A stretch of 48,851 bases of DNA from JAYSRU01 sp043720875 (GTDB taxonomy: Bacteria; Bacteroidota; Bacteroidia; Flavobacteriales_D; Crocinitomicaceae): assembly GCA_043720875.1 (NCBI GenBank), contig JAYSRU010000041.1, positions 1-48,851 of the forward strand. Direction: 5' to 3'. Numbering within the stretch: position 1 is the first letter of the stretch; every line of letters starts with the position of its first letter. The notes under the pieces are model-generated. The model did no database searches. It worked only from the letters and a program-made list of their open reading frames with translations, and had not been told where the DNA came from. The position numbers and the translations under genes were made by a program. Positions 33,041-39,659 of this stretch are shown in pieces.

Positions 33041-33069
33041 CCTCTTTTGCAATGGGTTATTTAATTAAT
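33033..33069. terminator. Terminator at the end of the gene remnant
   Basis: TTAAATAACC (33033-33042) pairs perfectly with GGTTATTTAA (33055-33064). A T-rich tail follows on the plus strand, and a run of eight A (33023-33030) lies on the other side, so it can stop both strands. Confidence 0.65.
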
Positions 33070-33263
33070 TTTTAATTGGTTATGCTTTTCTGTGTTTTAT
33101 AATTATTAATAATTCTATAGTCTTTAAAATCGTTTTTCCTTATTTATATTATTTATAAATTACTGATTTAAAGCTATTTATGTGTTTTTTTATTTATTTT
33201 TATTTTCGTATTAATACGAACTTTGTTATCTTTAAGTATTATTAAATCATTAAATATTAACAC
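33070..33263. promoter_or_regulatory. Regulatory region with 16-bp palindrome
   Basis: No gene is seen. TTCGTATTAATACGAA (33205-33220) is a perfect palindrome and a likely operator. TATCTTTA (33227-33234), 6 bp on, is one mismatch from the TAnnTTTG -7 box and would drive the 142-residue gene at 33264. Confidence 0.5.
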
Positions 33264-33692
33264 ATGAACAATGTAAAAACCGCTCCCGAAAATGGGCAAA
33301 AGGTAAAAACGTTACCAAGAGCACAAAATGAATTGCCTACCGTAGTTGAAAAAGTTTCAACCGAAGTAAAAGCTAAAGAAAGCGTTACAGCTTTTTTAGA
33401 AGCACACAAGCCAGAACCGCCAAAATCAGCGGAGAGCAGAATCGAGAGAATGAAACAATTTGAAGCACTTTCAAATCGTTACGGACAGTTAAAAGACAAG
33501 GACAACGAATTGAAAACTTTTCAAGCAGGAAATGACAAACTAGGTGCAAAAGTAATTTTTAAAAATGCGCAAGGTTTTGAATTTTCTGTACAGAATTCAA
33601 ATGTTATCGAAAAGCTAATCGAGGCAGGAACAAAAGAACTTTCAATCCTGTTAAGTGAAGCCGAAAACGAAGTTTTAACTTTCGAAATCTAA
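33264..33692 (+). CDS. Hypothetical protein of mobile-element type (142 aa)
   Basis: 142 residues, highly charged (KTAPENGQKVKTLPRAQNEL; RIERMKQFEALSNRYGQLKD). A lysine- and glutamate-rich linker leads to a helical middle and a small C-terminal domain (GAKVIFKNAQGFEFSVQNSN ... LSILLSEAENEVLTFEI). I do not recognise the family. It is the first gene of the plus-strand group and lies next to a strong palindromic operator candidate. A good terminator follows. Confidence 0.65.
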   Translation: MNNVKTAPENGQKVKTLPRAQNELPTVVEKVSTEVKAKESVTAFLEAHKPEPPKSAESRIERMKQFEALSNRYGQLKDKDNELKTFQAGNDKLGAKVIFKNAQGFEFSVQNSNVIEKLIEAGTKELSILLSEAENEVLTFEI

Positions 33693-33701
33693 ACAAAAGA
33701 C

Positions 33702-33734
33702 AAAGCCCTATTTGTCGAAAATAGGGCTTTTTTT
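33702..33734 (+). terminator. Terminator after the 142-aa gene
   Basis: AAAGCCCTATTT (33702-33713) pairs perfectly with AAATAGGGCTTT (33718-33729) around GTCG, followed by five T residues. Confidence 0.85.
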
Positions 33735-33755
33735 AATCATTAAACATTACAAGCC

Positions 33756-33977
33756 ATGACGCAAATAACATTCAAAGCCAAAAATACAACAAATCCAATT
33801 AGCTACCAAGTTAGACAAATATTAAACGAGAAAGGATATTCATTTCTTTTTAACTGGAGCGATTATTCACACTTCAAAAGCCAAGTTAAAAACGCTTTTA
33901 ACAAGGCACAAGCAATAGCCGATTTATTTATTTCAGAAACAGAAGCAGAAAGCGATTACAATGAGTACAATTTCTAG
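33756..33977 (+). CDS. Hypothetical protein (73 aa)
   Basis: 73 residues (MTQITFKAKNTTNPISYQVR ...), not recognised. The middle is aromatic-rich (GYSFLFNWSDYSHFKSQV) and the C-terminus acidic (SETEAESDYNEYNF). It is preceded by AAGCC just before the ATG, as is the DUF932-like gene further on. It overlaps the SymE-like gene by 17 bp, so the two are probably translated together. Confidence 0.55.
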   Translation: MTQITFKAKNTTNPISYQVRQILNEKGYSFLFNWSDYSHFKSQVKNAFNKAQAIADLFISETEAESDYNEYNF

Positions 33978-34149
33978 CCTCCGAAAATTAACCGTTTCCT
34001 CAATCTACTGCAAAACCATTTTTAAGAAACCAATAATAAAACCAAAACTAACCATTTCGGGCGATTGGGTACAAAAAGCAGGTTTTGAGATAGGCGACAA
34101 AGTCACAATTTCAGTATCAAATAATTTATTAATAATTCAAAAACTATAA
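33961..34149 (+). CDS. SymE-like (AbrB/SpoVT-fold) small protein
   Basis: 62 residues. The pattern RKLTVSSIY ... PKLTISGDWVQKAGFEIGDK followed by VTISVSNNLLIIQKL matches the SymE family (PF08845), an AbrB-like fold first described as an SOS-induced toxin controlled by the antisense RNA SymR. Family knowledge: SymE in E. coli has been described as an RNA-cleaving toxin and later as a nucleoid-condensing protein. In Bacteroidota mobile elements such proteins are frequent and their action is unproven. No SymR-like antisense RNA can be judged here. It overlaps the upstream gene and lies 3 bp before the DUF932-like gene. Confidence 0.65.
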   Translation: MSTISSLRKLTVSSIYCKTIFKKPIIKPKLTISGDWVQKAGFEIGDKVTISVSNNLLIIQKL

Positions 34150-34152
34150 GCC

Positions 34153-35013
34153 ATGACAAATTCAAGAGTATTTTTAAACAAGCCAATACAAAACGACAAC
34201 ATTTTTGTAAAAAGCGCCCTATTACCAATTAATAACGTTACATCTATCCCGACACGCTCGGGATTAGATAACGTAATAATTTCAGAAAACCGAATCGTTA
34301 ATATCGTTTCAAAATCATACGGACATTTACCAAACGAAGACTTTTTTTATAAGGTAGAGGAAATGTTAATCAATTCCGACATCAATTATATTACACGTAG
34401 TATAAACAGAGATAACCGAAGCTTTGCCGTTGATTACATTTTGAATGATGAAAATTTTAGCATTAACATCAAAAACGGAATGGACAAAATCCGTCCAATG
34501 CTTCGCTTTACAAATTCTTACGATGGTAGTTGCAAAACTTCGGGTACATTCGGATTTTTTAGAGAAGTATGCAGCAACGGTTTGCACACCGCAAACACAG
34601 GAATAGGATTTTCATTGAAGCACAGGGGAAATATAAACGAACTCGTTTTGCCAGCAATAGGAAAGACAATCTATAATTTTCTTGATAATGAGTTTTACGA
34701 ACTTCGCCGAAAGTTTGAAGTATTAGCAAATTATAAAATAGTGAACCCTGCCGAAATTGTCAAACGCATAGCAGACCAAACCAAACTTTTTAAGTTTGAA
34801 TCGTCAGACAAAAACCCTGCACCAAGTTTAAACGCTCGTTTAGTATTGGAAACTATCCAAAATGAAACATTACTTTTAAAAGAAGATGCCAATATGTGGA
34901 TGGTATATAATGCCTTTAACGAAATACTTCATAACAAAATGAAGAAAACCTTTGACCAACAAAAGAAAATCGATAAGGAGTTATTCAATACAGCGTTTGA
35001 GTACGCAAATTAG
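34153..35013 (+). CDS. DUF932-like phage/plasmid protein
   Basis: 286 residues. The pattern RPMLRFTNSYDGSCKTSGTF followed by GFFREVCSNGLH is the hallmark of the DUF932/TIGR03299 phage-plasmid family: a VxNSYDGS strand and an R-x-VCxNGL segment. An N-terminal domain (about 60-130) and a helical C-terminal half (EIVKRIADQTKLFKF onward) fit. The biochemical role of the family is not settled; members occur in phages, plasmids and conjugative elements. It is the last gene of the plus-strand group and ends in a strong terminator. Confidence 0.75.
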   Translation: MTNSRVFLNKPIQNDNIFVKSALLPINNVTSIPTRSGLDNVIISENRIVNIVSKSYGHLPNEDFFYKVEEMLINSDINYITRSINRDNRSFAVDYILNDENFSINIKNGMDKIRPMLRFTNSYDGSCKTSGTFGFFREVCSNGLHTANTGIGFSLKHRGNINELVLPAIGKTIYNFLDNEFYELRRKFEVLANYKIVNPAEIVKRIADQTKLFKFESSDKNPAPSLNARLVLETIQNETLLLKEDANMWMVYNAFNEILHNKMKKTFDQQKKIDKELFNTAFEYAN

Positions 35014-35020
35014 CACAAAA

Positions 35021-35044
35021 AGCACCTTTCGAGGTGCTTTTTTT
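35021..35044 (+). terminator. Terminator after the DUF932-like gene
   Basis: AGCACCT (35021-35027), loop TTCG, AGGTGCT (35032-35038), with flanking A and T runs that extend the stem, then a T-tract. Confidence 0.85.
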
Positions 35045-35046
35045 AT

Positions 35047-35076
35047 AAAAAAAAATTTCCGCCCAAAGGGCGGAAA
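35047..35076 (-). terminator. Terminator of the seven-gene IbrAB-type operon
   Basis: TTTCCGCCC (35056-35064) pairs with GGGCGGAAA (35068-35076) around AAA. On the minus strand nine T residues follow (complement of 35047-35055). It faces the convergent DUF932-gene terminator. Confidence 0.85.
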
Positions 35077-35098
35077 GTGTTGGGTTTTTACTTTTAAG

Positions 35099-35344
35099 TT
35101 AATTTTTATCAAAAGAATTACTAGCAATACTATTAAAAAAATCTTTTGCTTCTTGAACAAATGGCATTTGTAAAATAGAATTAACATCTTCAATATCATC
35201 GTATAAATCCATAACAATAAAACGAACTGGTGTTTCTTGTTTTATCCAAATTAGGCATGCAGGAAATTCTCTGTGCAATATATATAATTCTTCAGTAGTA
35301 GCGTCTGGGCAAATTAAAAATTTTGTTCGCTTTGGTAATTTCAT
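35099..35344 (-). CDS. Hypothetical protein (81 aa), last gene of the accessory operon
   Basis: 81 residues with a compact alpha-beta pattern (TKFLICPDATTEELYILHRE; CLIWIKQETPVRFIVMDLYD; EAKDFFNSIASN). It begins 2 bp after the XRE gene stop. No family is recognised. An XRE regulator followed by a small partner gene can be a toxin-antitoxin pair, but here the pair is the tail of a longer operon and no toxin motif is seen. Confidence 0.55.
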   Translation of the reverse strand: MKLPKRTKFLICPDATTEELYILHREFPACLIWIKQETPVRFIVMDLYDDIEDVNSILQMPFVQEAKDFFNSIASNSFDKN

Positions 35345-35346
35345 AA

Positions 35347-35568
35347 TTAAATAGTTTCTCCGTTAATAGTTAATTTTAATTCTAAACACTCCAGCAGCAT
35401 ATACAACTGATCCGCATTTGGCGAAAACCCACAAGCTTCAATCCGTGCTATGGTGCTACGGCTAAAACCAACACGGTCGCCTAGTTCTGTTTGTGTCCAT
35501 CTTTTTTGCACTCGGGCAGTTTGAATGATACTCGCCACTTTTTGGCGTTTTTCTAATGTTGTTGTCAT
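35347..35568 (-). CDS. XRE-family helix-turn-helix regulator
   Basis: 73 residues. QTARVQKRWTQTELGDRVGF followed by SRSTIARIEACGFSPNADQL is a full XRE/Cro helix-turn-helix of the kind found in antitoxins and phage regulators. The start overlaps the ParB-like gene stop by 4 bp (ATGA). It could control the operon promoter upstream of 39538 or bind the palindrome at 33205-33220; neither is shown. Confidence 0.8.
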   Translation of the reverse strand: MTTTLEKRQKVASIIQTARVQKRWTQTELGDRVGFSRSTIARIEACGFSPNADQLYMLLECLELKLTINGETI

Positions 35569-36068
35569 AATTCTTTTGCTATTGAAAATTCGTTGTTTTT
35601 AAATAATTCTGCCAATCCTGATATTTGTTTTAATCTCAAAATCTCGTCTGCATCCATTCCGATATGTTTGATAATCCAAGCATCGCTCATTCCTGCTTTT
35701 GTCAGTTCAGAAACGATGTTACTCATTAATTCCACATCGTGAGAACCACGAGCTCTATTGTGCCGAATGGTAGATGCCACACGATTACTTTCGTCTTTGT
35801 CAATTACCACCACCGGAAGCAATCCTTTTTCACGGTCAAATACTCTTTTTGAAGTTTTCAAAACCGTATATCTATGAAATCCATCCACAATCTCATACAT
35901 ATCATCCTGAATATTATAATAACATACTACTGGCATCGTATAACCATCTTCCCAAATAGAAGTTTCCAAAAGTTTCATTTCAGGATGTGCCACACTATTC
36001 GGATTGTAACTGTTTGCTCTAATCTTGTCTATTGGCACAGCCAAAACATTGTAAACTGGACTTTTCAT
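35565..36068 (-). CDS. IbrB-like ParB-domain protein
   Basis: 167 residues. VPIDKIRANSYNPNSV opens a ParB/sulfiredoxin fold, followed by EIVDGFHRYTVL (residues 59-70, the nucleotide-binding box) and TIRHNRARGSHDVELMSNIV (100-119). The C-terminal part holds a short helical segment that recalls the ParB HTH region. The gene lies immediately after an IbrA-like gene with a 4-bp overlap. In E. coli the equivalent pair is ibrA-ibrB (also ybdN-ybdM), described as co-activators of prophage-borne genes. The partner arrangement is what identifies it; the activity (nuclease, CTPase or regulator) is not known. Confidence 0.78.
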   Translation of the reverse strand: MKSPVYNVLAVPIDKIRANSYNPNSVAHPEMKLLETSIWEDGYTMPVVCYYNIQDDMYEIVDGFHRYTVLKTSKRVFDREKGLLPVVVIDKDESNRVASTIRHNRARGSHDVELMSNIVSELTKAGMSDAWIIKHIGMDADEILRLKQISGLAELFKNNEFSIAKEL

Positions 36069-37339
36069 AATAAGTTTTGATATTTAACCATTATATTTTT
36101 TCTCCTTGCCATTTCGTTCTTTGTAAGCGTAAATCCCATATACTTACACAAATGGTCATTTTTCATTATACAAATGCACATTCTTTTGTAGGTTGGGAGT
36201 TCTTTCGCTTCCGATATATCAATTTCATCGATATAATCCATCATCACAGGCAATTTCGAAGTTTGGTAATTGGTATTATTTTTCACTTCTAATTTTACTC
36301 CTGCAGCTCTCAACTTTTCAATCGTTTCTTTCGATAAAACGCCGCCTTTTTCTTTCCAAAAAGTTACAGAAGTAGAAAGTTTTTCCAAATAATTAGCCCT
36401 AGTTTCTTCGGGTAAAGTCGATAAAAGAAAATACATATAACTTTCCCAAGTATGACCAGGAGGAAGTTTAATAGATTGCCAACCCATTGCGGTAGTTCCA
36501 CCATAAATACCCGTGAAATTAACCCCATTTACTCGGCTCAATAATTTGCCCCAAGTATTAGGCTCAATAATTCGATAAAGCTTCAAACTTTCTTGTGCTG
36601 TCGATAAAAATGGACTGGCCACACGTTGCTGTTCGATGCCAACTCCAGCCATATAGAAAATGTCATATAATTTGTTGTAGGTCCAATTGAATTTCCCATT
36701 AGCCGTCCAAACATCTTTTGTTGTAAAATCATAAATTGGATAGGCGTTGTAAACATCCTGATACATTTCTTTCGTCCACTTGATCCCTTGATAATTCTTG
36801 TAATTTTTATCGGAATGAATGGCACGCCAACGGTTCAAACTTTCCTGTGTTCTAATCCCAACCAAACAAGCCGTTTTCTTGGCTTTCTTCAATCGATGGT
36901 ACCAAAGCGAGAACTTTTCTTGAAACTCATAATCCCACATATTTTTTTTGTAAAAATCAAAATCAGTTTCAATATAGCAATCTTTTGGCAAGTCAGAAAC
37001 CCAAATATCCTGTTTTGAATTTTCCCAAGGTCGCCAGTAATTCTCGTGCATTGAGGTACAAGTCGAAACCTTGAACGGAACACAACATCTGTAAACTTCA
37101 ATAATATCAGCATTGTCTGCCAACGTTTTATTAACATAATCCGTTGTCATTTTGTACTGCGCTTCATAATCCAAATGAAATACACCAATCTTTCTATCCA
37201 ATCTATGTTTGCGAATATAATCGATGCACAAATTCAAAAGCACACCACTGTCTTTCCCACCCGAAAAAGAAACATAAATATTGTCAAATTCTGCAAACAG
37301 AATTCTCAACCGTTCCTGCGAAGCTTCGTAAACTGTCAT
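36065..37339 (-). CDS. IbrA-like PAPS reductase-family protein (DUF3440)
   Basis: 424 residues. The N-terminal half is an adenine nucleotide alpha hydrolase fold with the PP-loop SFSGGKDSGV (SGGKDS at 26-31) and later GIRTQESLNRW. The C-terminal segment RMCICIMKNDHLCKYMGF is the DUF3440 signature. Real PAPS reductases need a C-terminal catalytic cysteine motif (ECGLH), which I do not see, so sulfate reduction is unlikely. Family members include E. coli IbrA/YbdN. The fold activates a substrate by adenylation, as in DndC, TilS and tRNA thiolation enzymes. It overlaps the SNF2-like gene upstream and the ParB-like gene downstream by 4 bp each, implying coupled translation. Confidence 0.83.
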   Translation of the reverse strand: MTVYEASQERLRILFAEFDNIYVSFSGGKDSGVLLNLCIDYIRKHRLDRKIGVFHLDYEAQYKMTTDYVNKTLADNADIIEVYRCCVPFKVSTCTSMHENYWRPWENSKQDIWVSDLPKDCYIETDFDFYKKNMWDYEFQEKFSLWYHRLKKAKKTACLVGIRTQESLNRWRAIHSDKNYKNYQGIKWTKEMYQDVYNAYPIYDFTTKDVWTANGKFNWTYNKLYDIFYMAGVGIEQQRVASPFLSTAQESLKLYRIIEPNTWGKLLSRVNGVNFTGIYGGTTAMGWQSIKLPPGHTWESYMYFLLSTLPEETRANYLEKLSTSVTFWKEKGGVLSKETIEKLRAAGVKLEVKNNTNYQTSKLPVMMDYIDEIDISEAKELPTYKRMCICIMKNDHLCKYMGFTLTKNEMARRKNIMVKYQNLL

Positions 37340-38562
37340 AACTCTTTCTTTAAATTTTCTCTACCCACTTTTTTAAAATACTCTACCATACTAGTTTTAG
37401 CTTTCACGTTCTTGTCAAACAACGCTTCCAGACCCACATTGCCAGTCATATCCCAATAATAACAATCCTCTAGGTTTCCTGTTCTGTAATTCCTGAAACT
37501 TCCCTGTTCTCGCAAACCCCAATCAAAGTTCTTATCCCAAAAAATGGTATAAGGATAATTCTGTAAATTCAAGCTCATTGATTCCTTTTGGTAACTCAAA
37601 ACCTGTGCTTTCGGGAACGCTGCTTTCACTTCTTCCTGCGAGCGTATAAATTTGCAGAAAATAATATGTTTTTCTTGTTGCCACTTCTTGAAATGCTCCT
37701 CCAAAACTTCAAATTTATTCGGAGTGCAGCAATATACGTGTTGCATCTTCTGGGTCAATTCAAGGAAAATATTATTGTTCTTTTCTTCCAATGTTTTATC
37801 ATCAAGATACTTTTCTTTCAAAAACTCGTATTCTTCCTTGGTTTCGTCGCACAGCGTATAATTATAATTGTTCCAATACTGCTTGATTTCCAAATTCAAA
37901 TCGCACTCAAAAATATATTCTCCAATCAGCGAGTAGAGATAATCAATATTCTCAATTCCTGTGATGAATTCCTTGACATAACTTCGTCCGTAACCTGATG
38001 AATGTTTGGTAATTTTCGTGTACTTCAAAAACGTATTCTTGAATTCCGCGTAGTCCATACGGAGGATTTTTGGCGAAAGGAACTCAATTTGACTCCATAA
38101 ATCCAATAAGTTTTTAGTGATAGGCGTTCCGTTCAATATTAACTTATATTCTACCATCGTACCCAGTTGTAGCATTCTCTGGGTGCGTTTGGCTTCAAAG
38201 TTTTTCATCTTGATGCTTTCATCCACCACCAAAAAACAACGCCAAGCAGTTGAAATTTGTTTATACAGTTGCAAGTAACTACGATCTGATAATTGCAAAG
38301 TTTCGATTCCCATATATACGACATTCGGGCAATTAAAACCGCCCCATTTGTTAATTTCGTCAATAATACTTGGTATTCCATCCTTTGGCTTGATGCTTCG
38401 CAGTGGACCAACCCAAACTACTAAATCAACACCTTCAACGGCGTTGACCATTTCAATTGTTGGACGAGTTTTTGCCGTTCCGGGTTTCATAAACAAAGCC
38501 CCAACCTTGTTAGGCATCAGCTTTGTTTTGACTTCTATTTGTTGCGGGAGTGAGGCTATCAT
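37336..38562 (-). CDS. Compact SNF2-like helicase/ATPase
   Basis: 408 residues. Superfamily 2 motifs in order: motif I as KPGTAKT (26-32; the residue before the Lys is Ala, not Gly), VVDESIKMKN (motif II at 112-121), LILNGTPITKNLLDLWSQIE (motif III, 141-160, SNF2-type), and motif VI-like REQGSFRNYRTGN (351-363) with arginines 357 and 360. The C-terminal DKNVKAKTSMVEYFKKV matches the end of phage SNF2 proteins. It lacks extra domains. Such proteins translocate on DNA; in phages they occur with replication or DNA modification genes. It overlaps both neighbours by 4 bp. Confidence 0.8.
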   Translation of the reverse strand: MIASLPQQIEVKTKLMPNKVGALFMKPGTAKTRPTIEMVNAVEGVDLVVWVGPLRSIKPKDGIPSIIDEINKWGGFNCPNVVYMGIETLQLSDRSYLQLYKQISTAWRCFLVVDESIKMKNFEAKRTQRMLQLGTMVEYKLILNGTPITKNLLDLWSQIEFLSPKILRMDYAEFKNTFLKYTKITKHSSGYGRSYVKEFITGIENIDYLYSLIGEYIFECDLNLEIKQYWNNYNYTLCDETKEEYEFLKEKYLDDKTLEEKNNNIFLELTQKMQHVYCCTPNKFEVLEEHFKKWQQEKHIIFCKFIRSQEEVKAAFPKAQVLSYQKESMSLNLQNYPYTIFWDKNFDWGLREQGSFRNYRTGNLEDCYYWDMTGNVGLEALFDKNVKAKTSMVEYFKKVGRENLKKEL

Positions 38563-38864
38563 CGTTTCAATTCTTTTATAGTATTATTTTCTAAAGGTTC
38601 TAAGATTGTTGGTTCGTGTTTTTCGACAATGTAAGTAGGCTTGATGTTGTCTGGCAATTCTTCCATTTCATTAATATCAATGTCAAACATTCTATTGATG
38701 ATAAAAGCTGGGAGTTCTACGTGACCACCTAACTTATTGTTAGTGGTAAACCTTCGGCATTGGCTTTTAGGAATCCAATGTTCGTCTCCGTGAATTCTAA
38801 TTAAACAAGCCCTGGGAGTTTCTCCCAAGAACTTGTCAAACTTTATTCTTGCATTCTTAATCAT
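38559..38864 (-). CDS. Hypothetical protein (101 aa) of the accessory operon
   Basis: 101 residues. The central stretch RACLIRIHGDEHWIPKSQCR is well defined, followed by GGHVELPAFIINRMFDID and an acidic tail. The RxHGDEHWIPKSQ pattern recalls small proteins of Bacteroidota phages, but I cannot name a family. It starts within the preceding stop (shared base at 38864) and overlaps the SNF2-like gene by 4 bp. Confidence 0.6.
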   Translation of the reverse strand: MIKNARIKFDKFLGETPRACLIRIHGDEHWIPKSQCRRFTTNNKLGGHVELPAFIINRMFDIDINEMEELPDNIKPTYIVEKHEPTILEPLENNTIKELKR

Positions 38865-39538
38865 TACAGAAAAGTTAAATTTGCAAATCTTTCAAGTAAT
38901 AATTTTTCTCCTTCGGTTTCAAAAAGTATTTTAAACTTTTTCATGCCATAATTTTCAAATTCTTCAATAATTTCACCTAGACCAAAACGACTGTGTTTTA
39001 CTTTTATTCCATTACCTAATTCATATTTAATAGCTGGCATAGGAGTTTCGATTGGAACTTCATTTTTTATTATTGTTTCTACTACACGTTCAATAATTTT
39101 AGTCTCTGGTAACAAATCAAAAACTGATTGCGGATATTTATTAAATCTTTCATCAAATTGCTCTTCCGTTAAAAACTCAGTTTCTTCAATATCATTAAAA
39201 GATATTCTTACTTCAATTTCGGTTTCATTAGCAGATAATCTAGCTTCTAATAATTTAACTTTTGAAAGCTCAATTATTTCATTAATATCTTCTTCAACAC
39301 CTTCAATTACTATTTCCGCCTGACTTTTACACCAGTTATAATCTTGGCTTGGACATTCTACAAAACATTTTACATTGAAATTTCCTTCTGATGTTTCTTC
39401 TACATAAGTTTTTGTAGACATCTTTTTTGTGTTGTAACCTCGGTCTAAGTAGATTCTTTTTAAATCATCTTTAACCCACATTTTGCCGTTTAATTTTACG
39501 GCTAAATCTTCGATTGTAATTTTTGGAGTAGTTTCCAT
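38864..39538 (-). CDS. Accessory protein with PcrA/UvrD C-terminal-like tail
   Basis: 224 residues from ATG 39538; a GTG at 39568 would add 10 residues. The first 170 residues are not recognised: acidic, with ECPSQDYNWCKSQAEIVIEG in the middle. The last 50 residues (GNGIKVKHSRFGLGEIIEEF then YGMKKFKILFETEGEKLLL) closely resemble the small Tudor-like tail of UvrD/PcrA helicases, which contacts RNA polymerase or other proteins. First gene of the operon, with a clear promoter and no link to the terminase gene's translation. Confidence 0.6.
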   Translation of the reverse strand: METTPKITIEDLAVKLNGKMWVKDDLKRIYLDRGYNTKKMSTKTYVEETSEGNFNVKCFVECPSQDYNWCKSQAEIVIEGVEEDINEIIELSKVKLLEARLSANETEIEVRISFNDIEETEFLTEEQFDERFNKYPQSVFDLLPETKIIERVVETIIKNEVPIETPMPAIKYELGNGIKVKHSRFGLGEIIEEFENYGMKKFKILFETEGEKLLLERFANLTFL

Positions 39539-39589
39539 AATTAATTCGCTGACTTTATCGTCCTGCACCGGACTTCCTAATTATTGATA

Positions 39590-39623
39590 TACAAATGTAG
39601 CGTTTAATAATCAAACAGCCAAA
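39590..39623 (-). promoter_or_regulatory. Promoter of the seven-gene accessory operon
   Basis: Minus strand: TTTG (39623-39620), 22-bp spacer, TACATTTG (39597-39590), about 51 bp before the ATG at 39538. The layout is of host vegetative type. Confidence 0.6.
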
Positions 39624-39659
39624 TAAAAAGTAAATTATTTTTTAATATTTATATTAATT

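Noticed and set aside
32864..33064. Structured non-coding RNA
   Set aside because: The region is GC-rich and has local stems (ACAACTAC/GTAGTTGT, GGAGC/GCTCC), but a truncated coding end explains the composition and terminator better, and no known RNA family fits.
32841..33068. 75-codon plus-strand frame
   Set aside because: Its translation is not protein-like. The overlapping frame that ends at 33040 has better composition and ends at a terminator.
35099..35568. Stand-alone toxin-antitoxin pair (XRE plus 81-aa protein)
   Set aside because: Both are the last genes of a longer coupled operon and the 81-aa protein shows no known toxin motif; possible but unsupported.
36065..37339. Functional PAPS reductase for sulfate assimilation
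   Set aside because: No ECGLH-type catalytic cysteine motif is seen, and the DUF3440 end and ParB-like partner point to the IbrA group.
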